Shown: positions 1-9,183, counted from the first letter of the stretch. The stretch: 46,462 nt of DNA from Kiritimatiellia bacterium (GCA_028715905.1 JAQUQV010000013.1:1-46462), one strand, 5' to 3'. Numbers and translations are program-made. Notes: generated from the sequence alone by a model not told the origin.

Positions 1-2017
1 CGGCCGGTTTGATTTTGGGGGGCGGCGGGGTAAAGACAAAAACGTCCAGTTCTTGCGCTGGAACGAGGTGCCGCCATAAAAAAGCCTGCATCCTGTCTTC
101 CGCCGGCGCGGCGGCGCGGACGACCTCTTGCGTGCCGATAATCGCGCGGCCTTCTACGAGCAGGGGGACCGGCTCTATTGTCCCGGCCAGGCTGGTTTTC
201 AACGCAACCCGCGCCACTTCCTGGGCGCCGCTGATGCGGCCGCTTAACGCAAATCCCTCCGGCGCGTTTTTCAGGGAGAGCTTGATTTCGCCGGCAAATC
301 CGTCGCGCCGGACGGCACGGATGGTTACAGGGGAGGATCCTTTGTCGCGGATATTGACGCCGGAAGGCGTAACGCGCAAGGCGAAATCAGGCTGGGGCGC
401 GCTGATGCGCAGGCGGTAGGCGTATTCATTTCCGCCTTTCTGCTGGGCGTCGCTTAACTGGACAAAGTAGACTCCGTTGGAAGGCAAGGCGGCGCGGATA
501 TAGGAATCCGCATGGTGCGTGTTCAGTCCCGAGCAGATGTCCTCGTAGTCGTCGTTTAATTCCAGGCAGTTGCCGGCGGCGTCAATGAGTTTCAGAATGG
601 AATCCAGAGGGGAATCCAGACGGCGCGCCTTGACTTCCAGCACAATCTCGTCGCCGGCCCGGCCTTCAAAGCGGAACATGTCCCGGTTGCCGGGTGTTTC
701 AATCCGGCCGTTAATAATAACGGGCGGCGTTACTTCCTGCGCGGAGGCGGGTGTATCGTGGATCCCTTTCTCAAAACATTCCGGCAGGGTGTCCAGGGCA
801 AAAGGCAATGGATTGGAAAGCCCCCCCTTTTTTCCGCGCGCGGTGATTGCATGTGTGCCCGGTTCTTGCGCGGCAATATCGGGCGTTATGCTGTTTTCGG
901 CTAGATTCCAGCCGTTGATTTCCACTGTTGTTTGTGTCCCCGCCCGCCCGCCGAGGGGGAAAATACTTGTCAGGAACGGAAGCTCGCCGATGGCAACGCG
1001 ATAGACAAAATCCTCGCGGCCGCGGTAGACGGCGTCGTGGATGGCGAGGACATATTCGCCGTCGGCGGGCACTTCGTAAAGGATAACCGGGTCGGGCTTG
1101 AACCGGTAATCGTCATTATACGCCGCTTCCCTGCCCGCCGCATTGTAAAGCGTCAATACGGCCTGGAACCAGCCGGGGACGGCGTCGGCCAGATAAGGAA
1201 TCAGTTCCCGCGCTTGGGCGCTGATGACCAGGCGCTGGCCCTTGCGCGCCCCGAAGCGGAACCGGTCAACGGTACCGGAATAAATCTGGCCGTTGAGAAT
1301 GCAAGGCGTCTTTACGCGCGCCTCCGTGGCGTTATCTGCGTCGTCTGCATGTTTGTCCGGCGGCGACCGGTTTTCCGCCTCCGTTGCCGTCATCATCATC
1401 GTGTCCGCCATTTCCATGGCGTGTTCTTGTTTTTGAACGCGTTTTTTCATGCGGACGGTCTCCTGTTCCTTGCCGAGCACCTGTTGCGGACTGGTCGGCA
1501 GGGGCGGGGCTGCGAATTCTGGAAGCTGGCTCACATTAAAGACGAGCGGGTTTGAAATGCCGCGCGCGGTAACCAGCCTTATTTCTCGCCGGCCGGGCGC
1601 CGCATCGGATGCGATTGTTATCGCCACGATTACACGGTTGGCAATTGCCATGCTGGCCGGCCGGCGGACGTCCTCGCTGATGATTTTTTCAAGCTTTGCG
1701 ATCAGTTTTTCTGTTTTTTCATCTGGTTTTTGAGCGGGCGTCTTTTTCAGCTCCTTCAGTTGTTCCCGCAAGAGCGCGATCTGCTGGTTGCTCAACATTT
1801 TGTTATACTCCACTATGCCGGCCCGGACGCCGGGGCCGGAGACATGCGCGCCGCAGACGCCGTCCAGAAACTGTCCGCCGATTGTTGCCTGGAAAGAGGC
1901 GCCCTGTCGTCCGCCGGCGGGATAAACAAAACCGATGTACGGCCGTTGCTGGGCGCACGCCGTTAACGCCGCGAGGACGACCAGTGCCGCGGCCGCGTAT
2001 TGCCGGAATTCTTTCAT
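1..2017 (-). CDS. PPC-domain lipoprotein (3' part beyond left edge)
   Basis: The reading frame is open from an ATG at 2017 to the left edge, giving 672 visible residues without a stop. The N-terminus is a lipoprotein signal: a short basic start, a hydrophobic stretch and the lipobox LTAC with Cys21, so the protein should be anchored in the envelope. Residues about 70-115 are charged and helical. Two bacterial pre-peptidase C-terminal (PPC) beta-sandwich modules follow at about 225-345 and 428-545, recognisable by NGQIYSGTVDRFRF and NGRIETPGNRDMFRF and by the phrases YNDDY and LNDDY. Its start overlaps the stop of the DUF1501 gene (TAATG), so the two are translationally coupled. No catalytic motif is visible in the part present; a surface or adhesion role is inference. 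The C-terminal end cannot be seen. Confidence 0.85.
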   Translation of the reverse strand, partial: MKEFRQYAAAALVVLAALTACAQQRPYIGFVYPAGGRQGASFQATIGGQFLDGVCGAHVSGPGVRAGIVEYNKMLSNQQIALLREQLKELKKTPAQKPDEKTEKLIAKLEKIISEDVRRPASMAIANRVIVAITIASDAAPGRREIRLVTARGISNPLVFNVSQLPEFAAPPLPTSPQQVLGKEQETVRMKKRVQKQEHAMEMADTMMMTATEAENRSPPDKHADDADNATEARVKTPCILNGQIYSGTVDRFRFGARKGQRLVISAQARELIPYLADAVPGWFQAVLTLYNAAGREAAYNDDYRFKPDPVILYEVPADGEYVLAIHDAVYRGREDFVYRVAIGELPFLTSIFPLGGRAGTQTTVEINGWNLAENSITPDIAAQEPGTHAITARGKKGGLSNPLPFALDTLPECFEKGIHDTPASAQEVTPPVIINGRIETPGNRDMFRFEGRAGDEIVLEVKARRLDSPLDSILKLIDAAGNCLELNDDYEDICSGLNTHHADSYIRAALPSNGVYFVQLSDAQQKGGNEYAYRLRISAPQPDFALRVTPSGVNIRDKGSSPVTIRAVRRDGFAGEIKLSLKNAPEGFALSGRISGAQEVARVALKTSLAGTIEPVPLLVEGRAIIGTQEVVRAAAPAEDRMQAFLWRHLVPAQELDVFVFTPPPPKIKPA

Positions 2018-3432
2018 TATAACTCCATGATTTCTTTCAGACGGCCGGCCGACTTCGCTCCTTTTTCGTCGGGCGCCAGCACGCGGGCGTCAAGCCCGAG
2101 GGGGTGGGGCAGTTTTGTATCGGTATCTATGCCGGCCAGATCATAGATGCTGCCGAGAAGGTCAATCGGATACACGGGCCGTTCCTTGATTTCCTCGCCT
2201 TTTTCATCCGAGGCGCCGACGATCCGGCCGCCCTTGAATCCGCCCCCGGCCACGAGGACGGAAAAGACATTGCCGTAATGTCCGCGCCCGCCGTTCCAGG
2301 GCGGCTGCCAGTCAACCTTCGGGGTGCGGCCAAACTCGCCGCAGCACCAGACGATTGTATCTTTCAGCAGACCGCGGTCGGACAAATCCTGAAGAAGCAT
2401 GGCCAGCCCCTGGTCCAAATGCGGGCATTGCCGGCGCATGGTCTGGAAATGATTGGAGTGCGTATCCCATCCGCCGGGATAGTTGATGGTCACGTAAACG
2501 ACGCCGGCTTCCACCAGCCGCCGCGCCATGAGGCAGTCCTGGCCGAAAGTATTGCGGCCATATCGGTTTCGCAATTCCGGATCTTCCCGGGAGAGATCAA
2601 ACACGTCCTTGCCCTTGCCGAGAATAAGGTCATAGGCTTGCCGCTCGGCTTCCCGGGCAACCGCCAGTTCCGGATTGCCCTCCATGAGGTTGCCCATGGT
2701 GTTCATCTTCTGCAGAAATTCGCGCCGGGCTTTCTGGCGCTCGTCGCTGATGCCCCGGGCAACGACGCCTTCCACCTCAAAGCGGGACGCGTTCGGGTCG
2801 CCGCCCGTGGCAAAAGGCTTGTAACGCGAGCTTAAAAAACCCGATTCGGGAAATCTTCCCTGCGATTGCGTCAGCACCACATAGGGCGGAATCAGGCCTT
2901 TATAGCCAGCCTGGTATCCCTTAAGGAGCGCGAAAATGGCGCCGATGCACGGATAGGAAATCTGTTCGCCGGGCAGATGGCCGGTCTGCATCAGGTAGGC
3001 CGCCGTTTCATGGCCGTTGTTATGATGCGTCATGCTGCGGATGATGGAATATTTGTCGGCTTGCCTGGCCAGCGCGGGAAACAACTCGCTGATCTGTATT
3101 CCGTCCACGTTGGTCGGGAGCGTGCCCTTGAACTGACCGGTGTAGTCATAACCCGCGTTTGGTTTCGGGTCCCAGGTGTCCGTGTGCGACATTCCGCCCC
3201 ATAAAAAAATTTGGATAACCGCCTTGGCTTTTTGACGGGGCTGGGTTTTTGCAACCTGCGCGGCGCTGACGGGAGCCGCAAAAGACAGTTTATCGGCCAT
3301 GAAAAGGCCTGCCGCGAATATGAGACCGCGGCGCATGGCCTCGCGTCTGGATATTGACGCGCTGAAATCGCGAAAAATATCCGCCGGATCAAAACCGGAA
3401 AAATTGCGCTTTGTTTTGTTTTTAGCGCCCAT
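2017..3432 (-). CDS. DUF1501 family protein with Tat-like signal
   Basis: This is a 471-residue member of DUF1501, a family in the alkaline-phosphatase/sulfatase fold group whose biochemical role is not established. The N-terminus carries a twin-arginine-like motif, SRREAM, followed by a hydrophobic segment (GLIFAAGLFMA), which suggests Tat export. Typical family blocks are WGGMSHTDTWDPKP near residue 78, RSMTHHNNGHETA near 133, INYPGGWDTHSNHF near 318 and WCCGEFGRTPKV near 361. The gene lies 52 bases downstream of the DUF1549 gene and its stop overlaps the start of the PPC lipoprotein. The three products are therefore likely made together and act outside the cytoplasm. The family assignment is firm; the function is unknown. 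Confidence 0.93.
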   Translation of the reverse strand: MGAKNKTKRNFSGFDPADIFRDFSASISRREAMRRGLIFAAGLFMADKLSFAAPVSAAQVAKTQPRQKAKAVIQIFLWGGMSHTDTWDPKPNAGYDYTGQFKGTLPTNVDGIQISELFPALARQADKYSIIRSMTHHNNGHETAAYLMQTGHLPGEQISYPCIGAIFALLKGYQAGYKGLIPPYVVLTQSQGRFPESGFLSSRYKPFATGGDPNASRFEVEGVVARGISDERQKARREFLQKMNTMGNLMEGNPELAVAREAERQAYDLILGKGKDVFDLSREDPELRNRYGRNTFGQDCLMARRLVEAGVVYVTINYPGGWDTHSNHFQTMRRQCPHLDQGLAMLLQDLSDRGLLKDTIVWCCGEFGRTPKVDWQPPWNGGRGHYGNVFSVLVAGGGFKGGRIVGASDEKGEEIKERPVYPIDLLGSIYDLAGIDTDTKLPHPLGLDARVLAPDEKGAKSAGRLKEIMEL

Positions 3433-3484
3433 ATGTTTGATTCGTTCCTGTCATCCGCGTCCGGCCGGGCCGGAATTGTTTTTA

Positions 3485-5161
3485 TCAATGACGGTAAAGA
3501 AATTCATCGCTGTTGATCAAAACCCAGGCGAGATCAATCCACGCCTCGCGTCCCTTTACCGCGCCCGCGCCGGCGTAGTCTGCCGCGATTTTTCGCTCGT
3601 CGTCCGTGGGGAAACGCGAAAGGATTGTCAGGTAAATGTTTTCCATGATTTCCCGCGGCGTCCGGCCGGTTTTGATGATTTTCTTGAGCTTGGGCCCCTG
3701 TTCCAGTTTGCGCTGGATATGGCTTGAATTAAGCATATGCATCCGTTGTATGGGCGAGGCCCGGTTAACGCGCTCGTTTTCCATGCCGGTGGCGCGCGCC
3801 GGCCGTCCGAACAACTCCAGGAAAGGGCTGGTGATGCTGCCGTCGGGCAGTGTGATTGCCCGTTTGTCTTCCGGAATGAAAGAGAACGGCTCCGGTATGG
3901 GACTGGTATAGAGTTCCGACGTTCCGGTAACCTTGTTGATCGCGTCAATCAATACCTCCGCGTCCAGCCGGCGCAGGGGATAAAAGGCGAAATTGGCCTC
4001 GGCCCCGGGGACGTCGGGCTTCGGGGGGATGGATGAAAACTGGTAGGTACTGGATTTCAGTATGAGCCGGCAGATGTGTTTCATGTCGTAGTTGTGCGCG
4101 GTAAATTCACTTTGCAGGAAGGCCAGTAATTCCGGATTGGAGGGCGGATTATCCGGCCGGATATCGTCGGGTTCATGGATAATGCCGCGTCCCAACAACC
4201 AGGCCCAGATGCGGTTTACGATGTTGCCGGTGAACCAGGCGTTCTTCGGCGTGATCAGCCAGTCGGCGAATATTTCCCTGGGGTCTTTGCCGGGGGGGAT
4301 TCTTTTCAGCCTGGTCCCATCCGGGAAAACGGCTTCTTGCCGGAGCGCGCGGACTGTCTGCGTGGGCGCCGGCAAAGCCGTTTTTTCGCCGGTTTGCCGG
4401 GCGGCGTTGTTGGTTGAGATTTGGGATGCGGGTTGGCCGGTTGGCGCGGCCGGCTCTCTGTCCGGGTCCCGGAAAACAATTTCCTCCTTCCATTCGCGGG
4501 TGGGCTTGTAGGCGACCTGTGAGAAAAACGCGGCCATGCCGGCCAGGCGGTCTTTCGGCCAGCGATCCGTTCTTGCGCCCATAAATGCCAGAGCCACGCT
4601 CGCCGCTATGCCTTCCGGGGTCTTGTTCTGCATGGCGCGGTAAAAATTGACCTGGCCGACGCGGAAATTGCTTCCGCTGGACGTGAGCATTTCCCGAACG
4701 AACCGGCCGTAGGGTTTGTTGTCATGGAGCGAGACCCAGACCCAGCGGTGATACGCCTGGGCCGCGTTGGGCCAGAGGTTGACGGGGAACTCGGCCTTTA
4801 TCTTGAGAATGTCGCCCCATTTCATCGCCCAGTAATCGGCAAACTCGCTCCGCTCCAACAGGCGGTCAACCAGAGCGCCGCGTTTGTCCGGGGTCTGGTC
4901 ATGGATGAATTCGCGCGCCTCGTCCGCAGCCGGCAGGGTGCCGATCGTATCCAGGAATACGCGGCGGACAAATACGGCGTCGGAGCAGAGGGGGGGGGGC
5001 GGGATGCGCAGTTTTGACAGATTGCGGCTGACGATTCTATCAATCCGGCTTTCCGGGGTCGCGCTGGCCGGACTTTCAAAAACATCCCTGTCCGCCGCCA
5101 GGACTGCGTTGTTCGCCAGGGCTGCCAGGAGAAGAACAACCGTGAGAATTAAAGGCTTCAT
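3485..5161 (-). CDS. DUF1549/DUF1553 secreted protein
   Basis: The 558-residue product begins with a Sec signal peptide (hydrophobic LILTVVLLLAALA, likely cleavage after AVLA). A DUF1549 domain follows (RIDRIVSRNLSKLRIP to ALAFMGARTDRW, about residues 38-205), then a Pro/Ala-rich linker, then a DUF1553 domain (KDPREIFADWLITPKNAWFTGNIVNRIW onward, about 280-558, with the closing NSDEFLYRH). In planctomycetes these domains usually follow a heme-binding PSCyt1 cytochrome module. None is present: no CxxCH occurs in the protein. This short form would fit an anaerobe, which is inference. It is the first gene of the DUF1549-DUF1501-PPC set. No strong ribosome-binding site precedes the ATG. The function is not established. 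Confidence 0.92.
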   Translation of the reverse strand: MKPLILTVVLLLAALANNAVLAADRDVFESPASATPESRIDRIVSRNLSKLRIPPPPLCSDAVFVRRVFLDTIGTLPAADEAREFIHDQTPDKRGALVDRLLERSEFADYWAMKWGDILKIKAEFPVNLWPNAAQAYHRWVWVSLHDNKPYGRFVREMLTSSGSNFRVGQVNFYRAMQNKTPEGIAASVALAFMGARTDRWPKDRLAGMAAFFSQVAYKPTREWKEEIVFRDPDREPAAPTGQPASQISTNNAARQTGEKTALPAPTQTVRALRQEAVFPDGTRLKRIPPGKDPREIFADWLITPKNAWFTGNIVNRIWAWLLGRGIIHEPDDIRPDNPPSNPELLAFLQSEFTAHNYDMKHICRLILKSSTYQFSSIPPKPDVPGAEANFAFYPLRRLDAEVLIDAINKVTGTSELYTSPIPEPFSFIPEDKRAITLPDGSITSPFLELFGRPARATGMENERVNRASPIQRMHMLNSSHIQRKLEQGPKLKKIIKTGRTPREIMENIYLTILSRFPTDDERKIAADYAGAGAVKGREAWIDLAWVLINSDEFLYRH

Positions 5162-5326
5162 GCGGAGATGTTAAACACGCCGATTTTTTCAGAATGTTAG
5201 CTGAAACACGGGGCGAACACAAGGACAATCGCTTTCAGGGGAATTGCGTTTCCACTTGATTTATTTTCGCGTGCCCTTCATACTTTTACCCGTTCTGATC
5301 CCTTGGCTTTGCAATTGCTTGAGAAT

Positions 5327-5341
5327 CGCCCAATTTGGGCG
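5327..5341. promoter_or_regulatory. 15-bp palindrome upstream of uxaE, possible operator
   Basis: CGCCCAATTTGGGCG is a perfect inverted repeat of 7 bp arms around one central base. It lies 19 bases before the uxaE ATG, between the divergently transcribed DUF1549 gene and uxaE. Its size and position suit a dimeric repressor site, but no regulator gene is adjacent and a clear -35/-10 pair was not found. Confidence 0.35.
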
Positions 5342-5360
5342 TTAACGGAAAGATAACACA

Positions 5361-6527
5361 ATGAATGGAAACGCTTCGGAATTAAGGAAAAAACATCCAT
5401 TTACAAATCCCGCGGTGATTGACAAGGGGCCAATATTCGGTTTGGGGTATCGTCCGCCCTGGCGGCTTGGCAATGTTTGCCAGGCGCGTTTCGCCGCCGG
5501 ACACGGGCTCAATGTCATGCTTGCCCAGCAGTCGGCGCGGGAAATTGAACGGACCGGACGCTCGTTTCAAGATGTTATTGACAGCGCCACGGTCAGCGCT
5601 TTTGAGGCCGGGCTGCAACGGCCCTGGGGGGCGGACGGCGATCATTTGCGGAATGAACAAGAGGTAACCGCCGCCGCGGAGGCCGGTTGCACCCATTTTA
5701 CCTACGATGTCACCGCCGAGCTGGAAAAGGGGTTTGACGCCGTCGTGGAAAAAGCCGGCAAACTTTACGGATTGACGCGCGCAATAAGAGGCGCAGGATG
5801 TTTCACGGCCGAAATTTCCCTGGACGAGGGCGAGACGACCACCGACGTTGCGGAAATTGTCAGGCTGGTGTCGGCCTTGAAATCAAAGCAAATTCTGATC
5901 AACGAAATCGCCCCGCGTTTCCCCGGTTATTTTGAAAAGGCAATTGATTATTACGCGGAGATCGCGGGCGGCAAAAAAAACAAGGATACGGGCGCTTTTG
6001 AGGCTTATCTGAAGGAAATCGCCGCGGCCGCCGCGGAAAACAACTTCCGGGTATGCGTCCACTCCGGCAGCGACAAGTTTTCAATTTATCCCATTGTGGC
6101 GCGCGTCTTGAAAAATAATTTTCATTTAAAAACCGCCGGGACATATTACCTTGAAGACTTGAAAATAGTCGCCCGCCATGACAAGCAGTTTTTCATGGAT
6201 ATTTTCGGCTTTTCCCTGGCGCAATTCAACAAGGACCGCGCCACTTATGAATTGAGCTGCGCGCCCGAAAAAATCCCCGATCTGGCGAAATCAAGCGGGG
6301 ATGAAATCTCCGGCCTGCTGCAATCCGGCGCCGGCAATGACGATTTGCGCCAGGCGCTGCATGTTACCTACGGCTCGGTGCTGACCGCCCGCGGAGAGAC
6401 CGGGCGCCTTTTGTTCGCGGATAAAATTGAAAACATTTTGCGCGCAAACTCCGCCGAATACGAGTCGGAAATGCGGGCGCACCTTGAACGCCATTTTTCG
6501 GCGTTTTTGGCTGGAAACAAGAAATGA
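5361..6527 (+). CDS. uxaE: tagaturonate epimerase family protein
   Basis: This 388-residue protein resembles the UxaE family, which interconverts D-tagaturonate and D-fructuronate in hexuronate breakdown. Recognisable blocks are the start GPIFGLGYRPPWRLGN, the AGCTHFTYDVTAEL segment, FRVCVHSGSDKFSIYP near residue 230, LKTAGTYYLEDL and the C-terminal HVTYGSVL. From memory the Thermotoga enzyme is nearer 480 residues, so this is a shorter form. GGAAAG about eight bases before the ATG can serve as ribosome-binding site. It is cytoplasmic (no signal peptide). It is not next to other uronate genes here, although a large DUF4838 protein that may act on uronate-type glycans lies 21 kb away. The assignment rests on motif recall. 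Confidence 0.75.
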   Translation: MNGNASELRKKHPFTNPAVIDKGPIFGLGYRPPWRLGNVCQARFAAGHGLNVMLAQQSAREIERTGRSFQDVIDSATVSAFEAGLQRPWGADGDHLRNEQEVTAAAEAGCTHFTYDVTAELEKGFDAVVEKAGKLYGLTRAIRGAGCFTAEISLDEGETTTDVAEIVRLVSALKSKQILINEIAPRFPGYFEKAIDYYAEIAGGKKNKDTGAFEAYLKEIAAAAAENNFRVCVHSGSDKFSIYPIVARVLKNNFHLKTAGTYYLEDLKIVARHDKQFFMDIFGFSLAQFNKDRATYELSCAPEKIPDLAKSSGDEISGLLQSGAGNDDLRQALHVTYGSVLTARGETGRLLFADKIENILRANSAEYESEMRAHLERHFSAFLAGNKK

Positions 6528-6570
6528 TTTGGCATATTTATACCGGGCAAGGGTAACCCATTCCGTTACA

Positions 6571-6626
6571 GTCCGGCCGGCGGCCGGACCGGCGCGGGAA
6601 ACCCGCCCGCGCCCAAAGGGCGCTTT
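6571..6626 (+). terminator. three consecutive hairpins, terminator or leader structure
   Basis: Three inverted repeats lie between uxaE and the rubredoxin gene. They are GTCCGGCC-GGC-GGCCGGAC (6571-6589), GGCGCGGG-7 nt-CCCGCGCC (6591-6613) and GCGCCC-AAA-GGGCGC (6609-6623) followed by TTT. The second and third share bases 6609-6613, so they cannot form together. The last could stop uxaE transcription weakly; the exclusive pair could also regulate the downstream redox genes. Confidence 0.4.
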
Positions 6627-6670
6627 GCGACCGCAAACAAAATACAAAGAAAGTGGGAGGGGAGGGCGTT

Positions 6671-6832
6671 ATGAAAAGATACATCTGCAACGTGTGCGGC
6701 TACGTTTATGATCCTAAACTCGGCGATCCGGAGCACGGCGTCAATCCGGGAACCGAATTCAAGGATTTGCCGGATTCCTGGACCTGCCCGGAGTGCGGCG
6801 TCGGCAAAGACGAGTTTTCGCCGGAACAGTAA
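6671..6832 (+). CDS. rubredoxin
   Basis: A complete 53-residue rubredoxin starts at an ATG preceded by a purine-rich GGGAGGGGAGGG ribosome-binding site. The two iron-binding knuckles are CNVCGYVYD (residues 6-9 carry the Cys pair) and [11 protein letters not shown] (near residue 39), giving the canonical Fe(Cys)4 site. The spacing and the aromatic residues ([13 protein letters not shown]) match the classic anaerobic type. It carries one electron at low potential. It lies 30 bases upstream of rubrerythrin and is the likely donor to it and perhaps to the flavodiiron protein further down. Confidence 0.97.
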   Translation: MKRYICNVCGYVYDPKLGDPEHGVNPGTEFKDLPDSWTCPECGVGKDEFSPEQ

Positions 6833-6862
6833 TGATAAAAATCATAAAGGAGGCAAAAAGTC

Positions 6863-7435
6863 ATGGAACTGAAGGGAAGCCAGACTGAAAAAAACATTCT
6901 GACGGCTTTTGCGGGGGAGTCGCAGGCCAGGAACCGTTACAATTATTTTGCAGGCCAGGCCAGAAAAGACGGGCTCATGCAGATCATGGACATTTTTGAG
7001 GAGACCGCCCTCCAGGAAAAGGAACACGCCCATCGCCTCTTCAAGCTCTTGAAAGGCGGCGAGGTTGAAATTTTCGCGGCGTTTCCGGCCGGCGGGCTTG
7101 GGCCCACTCTGCAGAATCTCAAGGCCGCCGCGGCCGGCGAGCACTACGAATGGACGGAAATGTATCCCGGTTTTGCGGAGGTTGCCCTCAAGGAGGGTTT
7201 TGAAGAAATTGCGAAGATATTCCAATCCATCGCCATTGCCGAAAAACAACACGAAAAGCGCTATCTTGGTCTGGCGGTCAATATAGAAAAGGGCAGGGTT
7301 TTCAAGCGGGAAACCCCCGTGGTCTGGCGCTGCCGCAATTGCGGATATCTGCATGCCGGCAAAGATACGCCGGAACTTTGCCCGGCCTGCGCCCATCCGC
7401 GCGCTTATTATGAATTGTTGGCGGAAAACTGGTAG
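6863..7435 (+). CDS. rbr: rubrerythrin
   Basis: The 190-residue protein has the two rubrerythrin modules in order. A four-helix ferritin-like diiron domain spans about residues 1-145 (GSQTEKNILTAFAGESQARNRY, EETALQEKEHAHR, AIAEKQHEKRY supply the Glu/His ligands). A C-terminal rubredoxin-like Fe(Cys)4 domain spans about 153-190 (CRNCGY and CPACAHPR). It reduces hydrogen peroxide with electrons from rubredoxin in anaerobes. A perfect AAAGGAGG ribosome-binding site precedes the ATG, and the gene follows rubredoxin by 30 bases, so the pair forms an operon. Confidence 0.97.
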   Translation: MELKGSQTEKNILTAFAGESQARNRYNYFAGQARKDGLMQIMDIFEETALQEKEHAHRLFKLLKGGEVEIFAAFPAGGLGPTLQNLKAAAAGEHYEWTEMYPGFAEVALKEGFEEIAKIFQSIAIAEKQHEKRYLGLAVNIEKGRVFKRETPVVWRCRNCGYLHAGKDTPELCPACAHPRAYYELLAENW

Positions 7436-7557
7436 TTTGTCCGCTCACGGCCTGTGCCCGCCAAGGTCGGAACGTGGCGGCGGAAGATATTGCCGGTTTG
7501 TAACACTGCGCGCAATACCGCGGCGGCTAAAGGTTTTTCCGGAATCCGGAATCCAGA

Positions 7558-9183
7558 ATGAAGAAGACCGGAACACTATTTGCCGTTTTATTTCAAGCCG
7601 TGTGGCTTGCTTTCTCTGCTATCGCGGCCGACGAATCTTTCCTGTTTGACGCCGTGTTGGTGGCGGGGGAGGCCGGCGAAACCCGGCTGGCCGTTCAGGC
7701 CGGTATTCCTGCCGGACACAAGCTTTACGCCGATCAGTTCCGCGTGGAAGCCGCCGCGCCGTATAAAATTATCCCCCTTTCCCTGCCGGCGCCGCGCAAG
7801 GAACAGGATGTTTTGTCAGGCGGGGAAAAACAGGTCTACGACCGGTCGTTTACCGCCGTTTATCTGGTTGAAAATTTCACGAACGGACCGGTTAATATTA
7901 AAATTTCATATCAGGGGTGCGATCAAGCCGTCTGTTTTCTTCCTGCCGAAAAAAAAATCAGTCTGGATCCAACCCGTTCCCCGCCGGAGCTGAAAACCGC
8001 CGTTGTTGCCATGCGAGCCGGGAATGAACATCCGGAATGGCTTTCAGCATTCAAGCGCAATTACAAAATTGCCGCGGTTCGTTCGGGGTATATGTCCGCC
8101 CGCGATTTTTTGTCGTTTCTGGATTCACCGGCAAAAAGCAAAGCGGAACCCGATTCCATTCAAAAGACCTGGCGGTCCGGGCGGGTCTGGATCAGCATGT
8201 TCCTGATGATTTTGGGCGGCCTGGCGCTTAACCTGACGCCCTGCGTGCTGCCCCTTATCCCCGTCAACCTTGCGATTATCGGCGCGGGTATCCGGACAGC
8301 GTCCGCCCGGCAGGGATTTCTGCGGGGCATGCTCTATGGCCTTGGAATTGTGCTGGCTTACGGCGGTCTTGGTCTGGCAACGGTTTTGACGGGCGCGCAG
8401 TTTGGCGCGCTCAACGCCTCTGGCTGGTTCAACCTGGCGGTCGCCGCCGTTTTTTTAATTCTGGGATTGGCGCTTTTGGATGCGTTCATGATTGACTTTT
8501 CAAGGTTTCAGAACCGTTTCCATTTGAAGAAAGGGCAGGGGATGTTTTTTATTCCGTTTTTGGGGGCCGTATCGGCCCTGCTGGCGGGCGCTTGCGTGGC
8601 GCCGGTGGTGATTGCCGTGCTCCTGCTGGCAACGGATTTATACGCGCAGGGTCAGGCGGCCGGACTTTTTATGCCGTTTTTCCTGGGGCTGGGCATGGCC
8701 TTGCCCTGGCCGTTTGCCGGGGCGGGGCTTTCTTTTCTTCCCAAACCCGGCAAGTGGATGGCACGGGTCAAGCATGTCTTTGCGGCGGTTATACTGCTGG
8801 CATCGGTTTACTATTTTTACATGGGCGCGAAATTGCTTTCTGCCGGATATAATTTTCCGGCGGACGCCGGGCGCGGCGCGGCGGCCCTTGTCCGCGATGC
8901 GGATGGCAAATGGCTGGATTTTCCGGAAGGTTTGGCGGCGGCGGACAGGGAGCAAAAGCCGGTCCTGATTTATTTCTGGGCAACCTGGTGCAAAAGCTGC
9001 CGGACAATGAGCGCAACGACGCTTAAGTATCCGCTGGTTGAGAAAAGGATGAATGATTTCATCCTGATAAAATACGATGCGGAAAATCCAGCGGACGAGG
9101 CAACAAAAACAATTCTGCGCGAATTCGGCGTGCTGGGCCTGCCGACTTTTGTGGTGCTGTCGCCGGCGGCGCAGGACGGATAG
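7558..9183 (+). CDS. dsbD: DsbD-like thiol:disulfide reductase, C-terminus short
   Basis: The 541-residue protein carries electrons from cytoplasmic thioredoxin to the periplasm. It has a signal peptide (residues 1-21), a periplasmic DsbD alpha domain with the cysteine pair Cys121/Cys126 (YQGCDQAVC), and a CcdA-like membrane domain (about 215-415) with Cys229 (NLTPCVLPLIP) and Cys346 (GACVAP). A thioredoxin-like gamma domain with WCKSC (Cys478/Cys481) follows. All six redox cysteines are therefore present. The gene stops at VVLSPAAQDG, about 25 residues before the usual end of the thioredoxin fold. The adjacent frame, which is the frame of the next gene, continues with a tail-like sequence. 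A frameshift or a natural short form are both possible. It follows rubrerythrin by 122 bases. Confidence 0.9.
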   Translation: MKKTGTLFAVLFQAVWLAFSAIAADESFLFDAVLVAGEAGETRLAVQAGIPAGHKLYADQFRVEAAAPYKIIPLSLPAPRKEQDVLSGGEKQVYDRSFTAVYLVENFTNGPVNIKISYQGCDQAVCFLPAEKKISLDPTRSPPELKTAVVAMRAGNEHPEWLSAFKRNYKIAAVRSGYMSARDFLSFLDSPAKSKAEPDSIQKTWRSGRVWISMFLMILGGLALNLTPCVLPLIPVNLAIIGAGIRTASARQGFLRGMLYGLGIVLAYGGLGLATVLTGAQFGALNASGWFNLAVAAVFLILGLALLDAFMIDFSRFQNRFHLKKGQGMFFIPFLGAVSALLAGACVAPVVIAVLLLATDLYAQGQAAGLFMPFFLGLGMALPWPFAGAGLSFLPKPGKWMARVKHVFAAVILLASVYYFYMGAKLLSAGYNFPADAGRGAAALVRDADGKWLDFPEGLAAADREQKPVLIYFWATWCKSCRTMSATTLKYPLVEKRMNDFILIKYDAENPADEATKTILREFGVLGLPTFVVLSPAAQDG

